From NCBI RefSeq assembly GCF_003991975.1, contig NZ_CP029822.1, positions 1,612,001 through 1,676,000 on the forward strand: a DNA stretch of 64,000 nt, written 5' to 3'. The stretch is from Entomomonas moraniae. GTDB lineage: Bacteria; Pseudomonadota; Gammaproteobacteria; Pseudomonadales; Pseudomonadaceae. Below the pieces are notes generated by a model. The model made no database searches. It had not been told where the DNA came from and worked only from the letters and a program-made list of their open reading frames with translations. Position 1 is the first letter of the stretch. Each line of letters begins with the position of its first letter. Both the position numbers and the translations under genes were made by a program. Positions 38,595 through 48,570 of the stretch are shown in pieces.

Positions 38595-40433
38595 ATGCTC
38601 TTTGAACGCTTTGAAAAACTAATTGATCCTTTTAAAGAAGTCCCTGATGAAATGCCACCTAATAAGATTCTTCCTTTTTACTGGCATTACTTAAAGCAAG
38701 TCAAAGGTATTTTTTTATGTTTGCTGATTGTTGGTTTTTTTGCTTCGATTATAGAGGTTGCTTTCTTTAACTTTTTAGGAAAAATTGTTGATTATATTCA
38801 AGCCTCCTCCTCGCCAGTTAACTTCTTTAGTGACCACCGTTATGAATTAATATGGATGGCAGTTGTCATCTTATTATTGCGCCCCCTCTTTTTTCTCATT
38901 CATGATCTATTAGAAAGACAAGCACTGACTTCGAATCTTGTTACGTTAGTTCGCTGGCAACAACATCGGTATGTTTTAAAACAAAGCTTAAATTTTTTTC
39001 ACAGTGACTTTGCGGGCACTATTTCAAGCCGTATTATGCAAACAGGCAATTCATTACGTAGCTCTGCAATCAGCTGTGTAAATGCCATATGGCATGTGAT
39101 TATTTATATTGGTAGTGCACTGTTTCTATTCATCGAAGCGGATTGGCTCCTAACTATTCCACTATTAATTTGGCTTGTTGCTTACGTATTGACTTTAATC
39201 TACTTTGTTCCTAGAACAAAGCAACGCTCTGCTATCTCCGCAAGAGCCCGTTCTAAATTGATGGGATGCGTGGTGGATAGTTATACCAATATAACTACAC
39301 TTAAATTGTTTGCACATACCGAACTCGAACAAGACTATGCTAAAAAAGCCATGCAAGAACAGACAGTTGCAGCGCAAAGATCAACACGCCTAGTCACTGC
39401 CATGAGTCAAGTCCTCTGTATTATTAATGGGTTAATGATTACTAGCACAACAGCGCTTGCTTTATGGTTATGGTCAAATAGCTTAATTACCATCGGTGCT
39501 ATTACTTTAGCAACAGGGCTTGTGATACGTATTAATAACATGTCTGAATGGATTATGTGGGTAGTTAATGGTGTTTTTGAAGAGTTTGGTATTGTACAAG
39601 ATGGTATCAGAACCATTTCACAACCTAGAACAGTACAAGATAAACCTAATGCAAAACCCTTGTTAGTTCCTCAAGGTAATATTACGTTTAACCATATCTA
39701 CTTTTCATACGATAGTAAACGCCCCATTTACCAAGATCTTAACTTTTCCATTCAAGCGGGGGAAAAAATAGGTCTTGTAGGTCCGTCGGGGGCAGGCAAG
39801 TCAACGCTAGTCAACCTTTTGCTCAGGCTTTACGACTTACAAGGGGGCAGCATTACTATCGATAATCAGAACATCGCTGAGGTCACACAAGATAGTCTTC
39901 GATCCCAGATTGGGATGGTGACGCAAGACACTGCACTACTGCATCGATCCATTCGAGAAAATCTCTTATACGGTAAGCCTAATGCTACGGAGGAAGAAAT
40001 GCTACATGCATTACGCCAAGCTAAAGCCGATGAGTTTGTGCTTAACCTAGTCGATAATGACGGCGGTAAAGGATTAGATGCTAAAGTCGGTGAGCGAGGC
40101 GTAAAACTTTCAGGTGGACAGCGTCAACGAATAGCGATCGCACGGGTACTACTAAAAAATGCGCCTATTCTCATTTTAGATGAAGCCACATCAGCATTAG
40201 ACTCTGAAGTAGAAGCCGTCATTCAAGAAAGTTTAGAAATGCTTATGAAAGATAAAACCGTGATAGCAATTGCTCATCGCCTATCAACCATTGCCAAAAT
40301 GGATCGCCTTATTGTTTTAAATAACAGCAAAATTGTTGAAACGGGCACCCATCAACAATTAATCAAAGAAAATGGATTGTATGCTCGGTTATGGCAACAT
40401 CAAGCAGGCAATTTCGTAGGGCTAGATGAGTAA
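38595..40433 (+). CDS. ABC exporter, fused permease and ATPase
   Basis: A 612-residue MsbA-like half transporter: six membrane segments in the first 340 residues, then an ATPase with Walker A GPSGAGKST, Q-loop VTQDTALL, signature LSGGQRQR, Walker B ILILDEATSALD and the His in AIAHRLS. Two copies would form the exporter. The substrate, whether lipid, peptide or drug, cannot be read. It lies next to a DedA-PAP2 fusion, with convergent ends one base apart. Confidence 0.9.
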   Translation: MLFERFEKLIDPFKEVPDEMPPNKILPFYWHYLKQVKGIFLCLLIVGFFASIIEVAFFNFLGKIVDYIQASSSPVNFFSDHRYELIWMAVVILLLRPLFFLIHDLLERQALTSNLVTLVRWQQHRYVLKQSLNFFHSDFAGTISSRIMQTGNSLRSSAISCVNAIWHVIIYIGSALFLFIEADWLLTIPLLIWLVAYVLTLIYFVPRTKQRSAISARARSKLMGCVVDSYTNITTLKLFAHTELEQDYAKKAMQEQTVAAQRSTRLVTAMSQVLCIINGLMITSTTALALWLWSNSLITIGAITLATGLVIRINNMSEWIMWVVNGVFEEFGIVQDGIRTISQPRTVQDKPNAKPLLVPQGNITFNHIYFSYDSKRPIYQDLNFSIQAGEKIGLVGPSGAGKSTLVNLLLRLYDLQGGSITIDNQNIAEVTQDSLRSQIGMVTQDTALLHRSIRENLLYGKPNATEEEMLHALRQAKADEFVLNLVDNDGGKGLDAKVGERGVKLSGGQRQRIAIARVLLKNAPILILDEATSALDSEVEAVIQESLEMLMKDKTVIAIAHRLSTIAKMDRLIVLNNSKIVETGTHQQLIKENGLYARLWQHQAGNFVGLDE

Positions 40434-40434
40434 A

Positions 40435-41724
40435 TCATAAAGCCCTAAGGGAGAGGACAGCGCCACAAATAAGCACAATCAGAGTTATCGGTAAGAGTAT
40501 TTTCCAACATTTCATGGGTAAGGGTTGCATTTTTTTATGGAACTCTACCCATGTTAATACAAACATACTGATACCAACGGCTAATAAAGCCCCTGCTATC
40601 ACATCGGTTAACCAATGCATGTTTAAATAAATACGTGACAAACCAATCAAAAATGCAGGAAGAAAGGCAATAGAAAGCCACATCAAACGCTGTTTAGGAG
40701 GCCTCCCTAACCCTGCAAGCACACCAATACTCACAAAAAAGGCAAACGAAGCAGACGTATGCCCACTTGGAAAACTAAAGGTTTGTACAACATCCGACAT
40801 ACCAAAAGGACGCACACGAGCAATTGATTCTTTCAGTATCCAACCAATAGTCGCTGTGGCGAGCATTGTAAAAGCAAAAAAGCATAAAGGCTTTATTTGT
40901 TTCATAAACAACAATAAAAAACATAACACAGCTGATATAACAAACTGTACTTTATATCCTCCTAGCTCCGTTATAAAATGCGCTACCTTTTCTAATGGCT
41001 TTTCTTGAATCGTTTGAACAATTGCCAGTACACCTTGATCCAAAGTATTTAAGTTCGGTAAAAAAAGATAAAGCAATAACAATAAAACTAAGCTAGCCAA
41101 TGACATATAAGCAGTCACCCAGCTCTTTTGCTTAAGGCACCCATAAACACTTATTGCAATAAAAATAGCTAGAATAGCGACTACATAAATTAACGTCATC
41201 CAAAATTGCTCATCAACAGGAAAAGAAAAGGCAACCCCCGTCAACCAACTTGGAACAACGAAAGTGATTGTCCAAAGAGAACTGGCCATAAGGGTAACAA
41301 TTAGAAAGGTAACCACAGGATAGTGAAAAATACCAACCATCATTGACATGTTTGATCGTAAAGGGCTAACAAAACGTCCTAACACAAGCCCCATAATACC
41401 ATAATGCTTAAGGTAGTTATCAGCGGAGTTGATCCATTTAGGATTTTTCTTAACAAAGCTAAGTTGATAAACTCTTTTTTTAAGCTTATAGCCAATACCA
41501 TACGAGACAATGTCACCCAGCCACCCGCCCAAAATGCCGAGGATAATTACTTTCCAGAGAGGGTAGTTATAACTACCTGCGACAGCACTTGCAATCACAA
41601 CCATTGTATTACCGGGAATAGCTAATCCGAGCAAAGCAATGCAATCAAAGAAAACTATAAGAAAAATAACTAATCCAATTAAACTTTGATGGTGCTGTAA
41701 AAAAGCATTCAACCAATCAAGCAT
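40435..41724 (-). CDS. DedA-PAP2 fusion membrane protein
   Basis: A 429-residue polytopic protein. The first 200 residues are a DedA (SNARE-associated) domain with the G[FP]xxP-type start IPGNTMVVIASAVAG, GGWLGDIVSYGIGY and GRFVSPLRSNMSMMVGI, a fold linked to undecaprenyl-phosphate and phospholipid flipping. The second half is a PAP2 phosphatase with KESIARVRP, SFPSGHTSAS and SRIYLNMHWLTDVIAG, all three catalytic motifs. Undecaprenyl-pyrophosphate or lipid phosphate hydrolysis with transfer across the membrane is a natural reading (inference). Confidence 0.9.
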   Translation of the reverse strand: MLDWLNAFLQHHQSLIGLVIFLIVFFDCIALLGLAIPGNTMVVIASAVAGSYNYPLWKVIILGILGGWLGDIVSYGIGYKLKKRVYQLSFVKKNPKWINSADNYLKHYGIMGLVLGRFVSPLRSNMSMMVGIFHYPVVTFLIVTLMASSLWTITFVVPSWLTGVAFSFPVDEQFWMTLIYVVAILAIFIAISVYGCLKQKSWVTAYMSLASLVLLLLLYLFLPNLNTLDQGVLAIVQTIQEKPLEKVAHFITELGGYKVQFVISAVLCFLLLFMKQIKPLCFFAFTMLATATIGWILKESIARVRPFGMSDVVQTFSFPSGHTSASFAFFVSIGVLAGLGRPPKQRLMWLSIAFLPAFLIGLSRIYLNMHWLTDVIAGALLAVGISMFVLTWVEFHKKMQPLPMKCWKILLPITLIVLICGAVLSLRAL

Positions 41725-41756
41725 AAAAAAATATGTTCACTCTTGTTAATAAATAA

Positions 41757-43031
41757 TTACTCCGCTTGATAGACAATACGCCCATCAACAAAAGTCGTCT
41801 TAACTTTAGCAGGCAAGCAATGCGCCATAAAAGGACAGTTTTTCCCTTTTGAATGCCAATGTTCACCAACGATGGTAGATGTTTTGGGATCAAACAAAAC
41901 AATATCAGCTGCTTTGCCAATTGCTAAGTCACCTGCAGGTAAGCGAAGTGCGCTCGCAGGACCAGAAGTCAACCTTGCTAGTAAAGTCGGAAGATCTAAC
42001 AGCCCTTCATCAACCAATGTCATCGCTAAAGGAAGCAATATTTCTACACTGCTAATACCGGGTTCTGTTTCTGCAAAAGGGGCTGATTTAGCATCTTTTT
42101 CATGAGGCTGATGATGACTAGCAATAGCTTGGATTACTCCAGACTTAACCCCCTCACGTAAAGCATCACGATCCTTAAGTGTTCTTAACGGCGGTTGAAC
42201 ATAATAGAGACTTGAAAAATCAGATAACGATTCATCTGTCAAAATAAGCTGATAAAGTGCTACATCTGCTGTTACATTAAGCCCCCTCGCTTGAGCGGCC
42301 GCAATCAATTCAACAGAGCGGGCGGAGGTAAGCTGGCTAAAATGTGCGCGTACCCCAGTTTGCTCAACCAGCAGTAAATTACGTGATAGAGCCACTGTTT
42401 CCGCTGTTTCTGGAATCCCTGCAAGCCCTAAGAAATTAGCAATGGATCCTTCATGAGCAACACCACCCTCTGCGAGCTTACTGTCTTGAGAGGTAAATGT
42501 TACTTGAAAATCAAAAGTTGCAGCGTACTCCAACGCTCTTCTTAGGACACGATTACTTTCAACTTCCGCCAAACCATTAGTAAATGCAATACACCCCGCC
42601 TCTGCTAATGTTACCATTTCTGAAAGCTGTGAGCCTTCACAACCCTTTGTTAGCGCTGCAATAGGAAAAACTTTACTAAGATTAGCTTCTCGTGACTTTT
42701 CTAAAATCAAATCAAGAACAGCGGTTGTATCGGCTATAGGCTTTGTATGAGGTGGGCAGCAAAGTGCAGTCACACCACTCGCAACAGCTGCAAGTGTTTC
42801 CGTTGCAACAGTGCCTTTACGACTATAACCTGGCTCACACAAATTAACACTCAAATCCACCAAGCCTGGCGCAGCAACAAGCCCTTTAGCTTCAATAACC
42901 TGGTCAGCAATAAAACCCGTAGGCTTATCACCAATAGCAATGATTTTGCCATTTTCAATATGAATATCTGTTTGTTTGTCAAATCCACTACTAGGATTAA
43001 TAACTCTTGCATTGGTAATTGATATCGTCAT
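41757..43031 (-). CDS. pyrX: Dihydroorotase-like non-catalytic subunit PyrC' (PyrX)
   Basis: A 424-residue amidohydrolase-fold protein. The zinc-binding HxH of active dihydroorotase is replaced: the usual DLHVHLREPG reads DLSVNLCEPG, and the aspartate motif TDHAPH reads ASHHQPH. It therefore should not be active. In Pseudomonas the equivalent PyrC' has no activity but is needed to assemble the PyrB dodecamer, and the same gene order (start overlapping pyrB stop by one base, TAATG) supports that role here. An active dihydroorotase must lie elsewhere. Confidence 0.9.
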   Translation of the reverse strand: MTISITNARVINPSSGFDKQTDIHIENGKIIAIGDKPTGFIADQVIEAKGLVAAPGLVDLSVNLCEPGYSRKGTVATETLAAVASGVTALCCPPHTKPIADTTAVLDLILEKSREANLSKVFPIAALTKGCEGSQLSEMVTLAEAGCIAFTNGLAEVESNRVLRRALEYAATFDFQVTFTSQDSKLAEGGVAHEGSIANFLGLAGIPETAETVALSRNLLLVEQTGVRAHFSQLTSARSVELIAAAQARGLNVTADVALYQLILTDESLSDFSSLYYVQPPLRTLKDRDALREGVKSGVIQAIASHHQPHEKDAKSAPFAETEPGISSVEILLPLAMTLVDEGLLDLPTLLARLTSGPASALRLPAGDLAIGKAADIVLFDPKTSTIVGEHWHSKGKNCPFMAHCLPAKVKTTFVDGRIVYQAE

Positions 43032-44032
43032 TATTTATTCTCCAATTCCAATTGTCGTTCTGTTAGTTGCCCACTCATCGCCATAGAAAGTACGGCCATT
43101 CTAACCGCGATACCATAGGTCACTTGGTTTAAAATCACTGATTGCTCACAATCTGCCACAGACGACTCTATTTCTACACCACGATTAATAGGCCCTGGAT
43201 GCATAACAATGGCGTCAGGTGCGGCTAAAGCCAAACGTCTTTCTGTCAAACCATACTGTTTAAAATACTCTCCCTCACTGGGCAATAGGCCACCATGCAT
43301 GCGTTCTTTTTGTAAACGAAGCATGATCACGACATCCACTCCTTTAATACCTTCATCCATGTTAGTGTAGGTTTTAACCTTATATTGTTCTGTCAAACCG
43401 ATGGGTAATAAGGTGTTAGGGCCTATCACTCTAATATCTTTGCAACCTAGCGTTTCAAGCGCTAGCATATCCGTTCGAGCAACACGTGAATGCATGATAT
43501 CGCCAACAATTGCAACCGATAAATTAGCAAAGTCACCTTTATGACGTCTAATGGTTAGCATATCCAACATACCTTGGGTTGGATGTGCATGACGACCGTC
43601 TCCACCATTGATTACCGCCACATGGGGGCAAACATGTTCAGCCATAAAGTGTGCGGCACCAGACTCACTGTGTCTTACCACAAACATATCGGCAGACATC
43701 GCCTCAAGGTTATGTAAGGTATCAGTTAAGGTTTCGCCTTTACTGGTTGATGAGGTTGACATATGCAATGTAACAACGTCAGCAGACAAACGCTTTGCTG
43801 CAAGCTCAAAAGTTGTACGAGTACGAGTGGAGTTTTCAAAGAAGACATTACAAACCGTTTTCCCTCTCAGCAAGGGAACTTTTTTTACTGACCTAGCACC
43901 TACTTCAAGAAATGAATCAGCCGTGTCTAATATTTCCGTGAGAATTTCTTTTGGCAAACCATCTAAAGATAGAAAGTGCTTTAATTGTCCCTGCCTATTT
44001 AATTGTAGTGTTTGTTTTCTTTTAAGCATCAA
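43031..44032 (-). CDS. pyrB: Aspartate carbamoyltransferase catalytic chain
   Basis: It condenses carbamoyl phosphate with aspartate, the first committed step of pyrimidine synthesis. The 333-residue protein has the carbamoyl phosphate motif [25 protein letters not shown] and [11 protein letters not shown]. The N-terminal 20 residues before [14 protein letters not shown] are as in Pseudomonas PyrB, which binds UTP directly and lacks PyrI. It lies 21 bases downstream of pyrR in the yqgE operon. Confidence 0.97.
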   Translation of the reverse strand: MMLKRKQTLQLNRQGQLKHFLSLDGLPKEILTEILDTADSFLEVGARSVKKVPLLRGKTVCNVFFENSTRTRTTFELAAKRLSADVVTLHMSTSSTSKGETLTDTLHNLEAMSADMFVVRHSESGAAHFMAEHVCPHVAVINGGDGRHAHPTQGMLDMLTIRRHKGDFANLSVAIVGDIMHSRVARTDMLALETLGCKDIRVIGPNTLLPIGLTEQYKVKTYTNMDEGIKGVDVVIMLRLQKERMHGGLLPSEGEYFKQYGLTERRLALAAPDAIVMHPGPINRGVEIESSVADCEQSVILNQVTYGIAVRMAVLSMAMSGQLTERQLELENK

Positions 44033-44053
44033 AAAAGCCCTCAGTTTTTTAGT

Positions 44054-44563
44054 TTAGCAAGCCAATGTTTTTAACTCAAGAGTCAGTGGTGTAGGCCCTT
44101 GAACTTTAACGCGTTGATTTTCAGGGAGATTAAGAACCTCACCAACCACATCAGGTCTAATAGGTAACTCTCTGGCGTTTAAATCCAATAAACACACCAA
44201 TGTAATACTCGCAGGGCGTCCATAATCAAATAGCTCATTCATAGCAGCTCTTATGGTACGACCACTCATTAGCACATCATCAATTAAAACAACATGTTGA
44301 TTATCAATCTCAAAAGGTAATGCCGAAGGACTAACCTGTGGATTTAAACCCTTTTGTGTGAAATCATCACGGTAAAATGAAACATCTAAAATACCTAACG
44401 TTTCATCTTGTTTATTCATTTCTGCCAATAACTGTGTTGCAACCCAAACACCCCCTGTTCTAATACCGACATAAACAGGATTTTGAATATTGTGTGTAGT
44501 CAAATACGTTTGAAGTTGATCTGCTATTTTAGGCAAAAGCTCTGAGGGTAAAGGCAACATCAT
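44054..44563 (-). CDS. pyrR: PyrR-type regulator / uracil phosphoribosyltransferase
   Basis: A 169-residue PRTase-fold protein with the PRPP loop [18 protein letters not shown] and the start LLPKIADQL...[16 protein letters not shown]. In Pseudomonas PyrR is a transcriptional regulator of pyrimidine genes as well as a relic enzyme. Its start overlaps the ruvX stop by four bases (ATGA). I see no attenuator hairpin in the 21 bases before pyrB. Confidence 0.94.
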   Translation of the reverse strand: MMLPLPSELLPKIADQLQTYLTTHNIQNPVYVGIRTGGVWVATQLLAEMNKQDETLGILDVSFYRDDFTQKGLNPQVSPSALPFEIDNQHVVLIDDVLMSGRTIRAAMNELFDYGRPASITLVCLLDLNARELPIRPDVVGEVLNLPENQRVKVQGPTPLTLELKTLAC

Positions 44564-45006
44564 ATGCTCTCCGTTGTTGAAGAATAATTTTCTAACCAGC
44601 TTTCAATGATTAATGCCGCGGCTAAAGCATCGACTGGGTTTTTATGGTAGTCTGCTTTATATCCTTGCGCGTGGTATTGCTCCTTGGCTTCATAACTCGT
44701 CAATCTTTCATCTTGTGTATAAACAGTGGCTTGAAAACGACCATGAAGCCTACGTGCAAACTTTTCAGCACGCTTACTCATTTCACTAGGTGTACCATCC
44801 ATATTCAAAGGCAGCCCAACAACAACAGCATCGGGTTGCCATTCTTTTAGTAAACGCTCTATCTGCTGCCAATTAGGAATACCGTCTTGTGCTTTTAATA
44901 CACAGAGCTCTCTTGCTTGCTTGGTGAAACCCTGACCTACGGCAACTCCTATTTGGCGTAACCCATAATCAAACCCTAAAATGATTTTAGGAAGCGCTGT
45001 CTCCAT
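44560..45006 (-). CDS. ruvX: Holliday junction resolvase-like RuvX (YqgF)
   Basis: A 148-residue RNase H-fold nuclease that also helps mature 16S rRNA in some bacteria. Conserved: [16 protein letters not shown] at the start (catalytic D), [33 protein letters not shown] and [15 protein letters not shown] with the final acidic residue. It sits between yqgE and pyrR, with one- and four-base overlaps, so the operon is tightly coupled. Confidence 0.96.
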   Translation of the reverse strand: METALPKIILGFDYGLRQIGVAVGQGFTKQARELCVLKAQDGIPNWQQIERLLKEWQPDAVVVGLPLNMDGTPSEMSKRAEKFARRLHGRFQATVYTQDERLTSYEAKEQYHAQGYKADYHKNPVDALAAALIIESWLENYSSTTESI

Positions 45007-45575
45007 TAAGCATGCCCTACATGGCGCGATAGTGATGAAAAATTTACACCCAGTTGTTCCAATGCAGCATCAACACGCTGCTCAGAGGCTACTTTAAAAA
45101 TAATATCGGCGTTAAATGGACAAGTTAACCATGTATTCTCAATAATTTCTTGCTCTAGCTGCCCTGCTCCCCAACCTGCATAACCTAATGCAATAAGGTA
45201 GTTTTCAGGCCCTTTCTTTTCGGCAATATCAATCAATACATCTTGGGATGAGGTTAACTGGATATCAGGTAAGTTAATTGTATTTTGAAAAACGTTATCT
45301 TTGGAGTGCAATACAAAACCACGTTCTGTATCAATAGGGCCACCATGATAGATTGGTGTCATTAGGTTTACTGCAGGAAATAGTGTATCGGGCCTTAGCT
45401 GCTCTAATATATCAGCCAAATGAAAAGGTTTCTCTTTATTTACAATAATCCCCATGGCGCCTTCTGTATTATGGCTAATAAGATATACCAATGAGTTAGA
45501 AAACTCTGAGCACTCTAGCTGGGGCATTGCCACTAGAAACTGATTATTTAAATAAGACAAAGGGTCATTTTTCAT
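45006..45575 (-). CDS. yqgE: UPF0301 protein YqgE (AlgH)
   Basis: A 189-residue protein of the AlgH/YqgE family, named for alginate regulation in Pseudomonas, with unknown biochemistry. Signatures: NNQFLVAMPQL, GAMGIIVNKEKPFHLADIL, IYHGGPIDTERGFVLHS and GYAGWGAGQLEQEI. ATG 45575 is chosen; an in-frame GTG at 45608 lies ahead of the predicted transcription start of the promoter at 45609-45637. Its stop overlaps the ruvX start by one base. Confidence 0.94.
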   Translation of the reverse strand: MKNDPLSYLNNQFLVAMPQLECSEFSNSLVYLISHNTEGAMGIIVNKEKPFHLADILEQLRPDTLFPAVNLMTPIYHGGPIDTERGFVLHSKDNVFQNTINLPDIQLTSSQDVLIDIAEKKGPENYLIALGYAGWGAGQLEQEIIENTWLTCPFNADIIFKVASEQRVDAALEQLGVNFSSLSRHVGHA

Positions 45576-45608
45576 AAATAATGCTTGTTCGATTAAATAT
45601 CGACGCAC

Positions 45609-45637
45609 ATTATAAAGCGCATTTACACAAAGGTCAC
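45609..45637 (-). promoter_or_regulatory. Predicted sigma-70 promoter of the yqgE-pyrC' operon
   Basis: Read on the minus strand, GTGACC and a perfect TATAAT are 17 bases apart. The start point would be near 45602, giving a short leader before ATG 45575. It is the only strong promoter I see ahead of the five-gene operon. Confidence 0.6.
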
Positions 45638-45666
45638 GAAGTCATCTTAATAAATTCACATTACCA

Positions 45667-46281
45667 TTAACTAAACCATTGGCATAATGCATATTTACTG
45701 GTACTGCAGGAGTTTTGTTGAAGTGCCTTACGAATTTTTTTCACTTTAGCTTTTTGTATATAAGCAATCGCGTCTTTTACATCATCAGCCTGTGTCGCTG
45801 AAATACCATTCACAAGCTCATCTATGGCTTGTTGTTTTGTCCAATTCTGCACAATAATACGATACATAGCAACGAAAAGCCCTGTTCGATTTTGTCCATG
45901 CTTACAATGAATTAATACAGACTTACCTTGACTCTTTGAGTTCTGAATCACTTTTAAAACATCTAACACATCGTCATCATCAATACGATCAGCATGGGAA
46001 GGATAGCTTAGCAGTTGGATACCCGAAGATTTTCCAAGCCACTTTTTATCATCCTCTTTAATAAAACTAATGATTGTGCCTATATTTTGTTGTTTAATCA
46101 GATCAACATCTGTGGAGTTTGGTAAAGCACTACGAAATAAAAGAGGACTCACTTGATAAAACTTAAAGCGGGTATCAATCGGTGTTGCCCAGTCCTTTTC
46201 TAACTCACTTGCAGAAGCTGAATGGGCAAGTGAAAATAATATAACTGATAACAGAAAAGGCATGTATTTTAGGGTTTTCAT
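45667..46281 (-). CDS. Exported tyrosine / dual-specificity phosphatase-like protein
   Basis: A 204-residue protein with a signal peptide (LKYMPFLLSVILFSLAHSASA) and the phosphatase loop VLIHCKHGQNRTGLF, the CX5R active site of protein tyrosine and dual-specificity phosphatases; the substrate could be a phosphoprotein, an inositide or a lipid phosphate. ATG 46281 is chosen because it opens the signal peptide; a further ATG at 46320 is in a TATAATG context that looks like a promoter -10. Divergent to the App1-type gene. Confidence 0.87.
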   Translation of the reverse strand: MKTLKYMPFLLSVILFSLAHSASASELEKDWATPIDTRFKFYQVSPLLFRSALPNSTDVDLIKQQNIGTIISFIKEDDKKWLGKSSGIQLLSYPSHADRIDDDDVLDVLKVIQNSKSQGKSVLIHCKHGQNRTGLFVAMYRIIVQNWTKQQAIDELVNGISATQADDVKDAIAYIQKAKVKKIRKALQQNSCSTSKYALCQWFS

Positions 46282-46404
46282 CGAGGGTTCAAACCTATAA
46301 AGAACTAATTCGTGCTTCATTATAGGAAAGCACCTGTAAAAAAAATGTTAAGTTAAGCGTTTATTGTTATCATGTTTGTATAATTTTATGACAAGGACTT
46401 TTAC

Positions 46405-47466
46405 ATGCACGTTAAAAAGCTATTGCTTTTATTATCTGTAATTAATATGTCAATCACTTATGGTTCTGAATTAAAATCAGATGAACATGTGTTATTCATT
46501 CCGAATATTGCCTATCAAACCCCTGATAATAAATTAGCTATTAGTATACAGGCGTGGGTTTATGAGAAAGAAAGGCGCCCAGGGATGACCTCTCTCTTAA
46601 CCAAATATTTAGGCATTGATAAGGATACGTTAACTCCCGAGGAGTATGACCTATTGTATCAAAGAAGCCAATTATTTAGAGTCGATTCAGAACGAGGCAA
46701 AGTGTTAAGCATAAAGCTAAATAACACAACCTACACATTACCTAAAACAGATAAAGGTGGCGTTACTAATCAGGTAATTTATCTTAATACGATACCTAGC
46801 CAGCAAAGTAATCATAGTATTAGTTACTCTATTTCTGACCTAAACCTTCCCGAATCCACTAACACAGAGTTATCTTTTTTTAGCCCTGATATTGGATTGT
46901 CTGTTATTTCAGATATTGACGACACCATAAAAGATTCAAAGGTGTTAGATCAAAAACAACTCTTAATTAATACTTTTATCAAGCCATTTAAAGCCATCAA
47001 TAGCATGCGCGATTGGTATCAACAAATGGCAAAAAAGGGGATTAGCTTCCATTACCTTTCTTCTAGCCCTATACAACTGTATCCCGCATTAAAAGACTTC
47101 ATGGATAAGGCACAGTTTCCCACAGGCAGTGTTCATTTGAGAGAGGCAACAACTTGGCACTCCATTATCCCAACGGGAGATGACTCACGCAATCACAAGC
47201 TATCAACACTAGAAAAGCTACTCAACGCTTACCCTAAACGACAATTTATATTAATCGGTGACTCAGGGGAGGCTGACCCAGAAATCTATGCCCAAATGAT
47301 GAAAAAATACCCTACGCAGGTTAAGTGTATAGCCATTCGTAACGTCACGAATGAAGATGAGCAAAGTCCGCGTTATAAGCAATTATTTGCAGGGGTAGAT
47401 AGTTATAAGTGGCAGATCTTTACCGACCCCACAACAATTATTAATACCTGTGCTCCTAGAGAATAA
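46405..47466 (+). CDS. App1-family phosphatidate phosphatase-like, exported
   Basis: A 353-residue protein with a signal peptide (HVKKLLLLLSVINMSITYGS) and a C-terminal HAD-like DUF2183/App1 catalytic domain: motif I SDIDDTIKDS (D-x-D-D), FHYLSSSPIQLYP and LIGDSGEADPEIY. Yeast App1 dephosphorylates phosphatidate and related lipids; bacterial copies are little studied. Being exported, it would act on lipids in the periplasm (inference). AGGA lies eight bases upstream. It ends at a bidirectional terminator shared with cysK. Confidence 0.88.
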   Translation: MHVKKLLLLLSVINMSITYGSELKSDEHVLFIPNIAYQTPDNKLAISIQAWVYEKERRPGMTSLLTKYLGIDKDTLTPEEYDLLYQRSQLFRVDSERGKVLSIKLNNTTYTLPKTDKGGVTNQVIYLNTIPSQQSNHSISYSISDLNLPESTNTELSFFSPDIGLSVISDIDDTIKDSKVLDQKQLLINTFIKPFKAINSMRDWYQQMAKKGISFHYLSSSPIQLYPALKDFMDKAQFPTGSVHLREATTWHSIIPTGDDSRNHKLSTLEKLLNAYPKRQFILIGDSGEADPEIYAQMMKKYPTQVKCIAIRNVTNEDEQSPRYKQLFAGVDSYKWQIFTDPTTIINTCAPRE

Positions 47467-47467
47467 A

Positions 47468-47487
47468 AAAGGACGTTAACGTCCTTT
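47468..47487. terminator. Bidirectional terminator between the App1-type gene and cysK
   Basis: AAAGGACG-TTAA-CGTCCTTT is a perfect 8-bp stem with A residues before and T-rich sequence after it, lying between convergent stops. Confidence 0.8.
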
Positions 47488-47491
47488 CTTA

Positions 47492-48463
47492 TTATTGTTT
47501 TTTCTCTTGCTCGGTAAACATATCTGCAAATAACATACTGGATAGATAACGCTCTGCAGAATCAGGCAAAATAACAACAATCGTCTTGTTCTGGTTTTCA
47601 GGTTGCTCTGCAAGTTTTAATGCCGCCGCAACGGCTGCACCTGAAGAAATCCCACACAAGATACCCTCTTCTTTCATCAGCTGTAGCGCTGTTTGTTTTG
47701 CTTCATCATCAGTCACAGTCACCACTTGATCCACTAATGATAAATCTAAATTTTTAGGGATAAAACCAGCACCAATACCTTGAATTTTATGTGGTGCAGG
47801 TTTAATTTCTTCTCCCGCTAAGGCTTGCGTTATAACAGGAGAATTAGTAGGTTCAACTGCTACCGAAATAATAGGTTTTTTCTGCGTATTTTTAATGTAA
47901 CGAGAAACACCTGTCAACGTTCCACCTGTTCCCACGCCTGCAACAAAAATATCAATATCACCGTTAGTATCTTGCCAAATCTCAGGCCCCGTTGTCTTTT
48001 CATGAATAGCTGGGTTAGCAGGATTATCAAACTGTTGAGGCATAAAATACTTGCTTGGGTCACTATTAACAATTTCATTGGCTTTATCAATCGCCCCTTT
48101 CATCCCCTTTTCAGGTTCTGTTAGCACTAACTCAGCACCTAATGCTTTTAATACCTGACGTCGCTCCAAACTCATTGAGGATGGCATAGTTAAGATCAAC
48201 TTATACCCTCTAGCAGCAGCTGTAGAGGCTAAAGCAATCCCTGTATTACCCGAAGTAGGCTCAACAATGGTCATGCCTTCTTTTAATTTACCTGATGTTT
48301 CAGCATCCCAAATAAGGTTAGCACCCACACGACATTTAACGGAGTAGCTTGGATTACGCCCCTCTATTTTCACAAGAATAGTGACACCACGAACTGTTAG
48401 CTTATTCAACTGTACTAATGGTGTTTTACCAATGGACTGGGCATTATCTACAAAAATCGTCAT
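47492..48463 (-). CDS. cysK: Cysteine synthase A (O-acetylserine sulfhydrylase)
   Basis: It makes cysteine from O-acetylserine and sulfide with PLP. The 323-residue protein has the PLP lysine in [27 protein letters not shown] for substrate binding and [12 protein letters not shown] near the end, and keeps the cysK-type length. ATG 48463 follows AGAGGAA by eight bases; the 23 residues upstream in frame have no support. It is downstream of the sulfate route (cysH, cysG). Confidence 0.96.
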   Translation of the reverse strand: MTIFVDNAQSIGKTPLVQLNKLTVRGVTILVKIEGRNPSYSVKCRVGANLIWDAETSGKLKEGMTIVEPTSGNTGIALASTAAARGYKLILTMPSSMSLERRQVLKALGAELVLTEPEKGMKGAIDKANEIVNSDPSKYFMPQQFDNPANPAIHEKTTGPEIWQDTNGDIDIFVAGVGTGGTLTGVSRYIKNTQKKPIISVAVEPTNSPVITQALAGEEIKPAPHKIQGIGAGFIPKNLDLSLVDQVVTVTDDEAKQTALQLMKEEGILCGISSGAAVAAALKLAEQPENQNKTIVVILPDSAERYLSSMLFADMFTEQEKKQ

Positions 48464-48570
48464 CTGTTCATTCCTCTTATTTGAAAATCTTTCTTCTTCT
48501 ATTATTTCTGATAATCCATTGCATTTAATCAATTGATTATATACCTAAAAAGAATAAAAACCATTATTCA

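Noticed and set aside
43608-44057. A 149-residue plus-strand frame opposite pyrB
   Set aside because: It is the antisense of a conserved gene, and its composition follows pyrB; no start signal.
46320-46320. Upstream ATG for the exported phosphatase
   Set aside because: It overlaps a TATAAT-like element and would place 13 residues ahead of a clear signal peptide.
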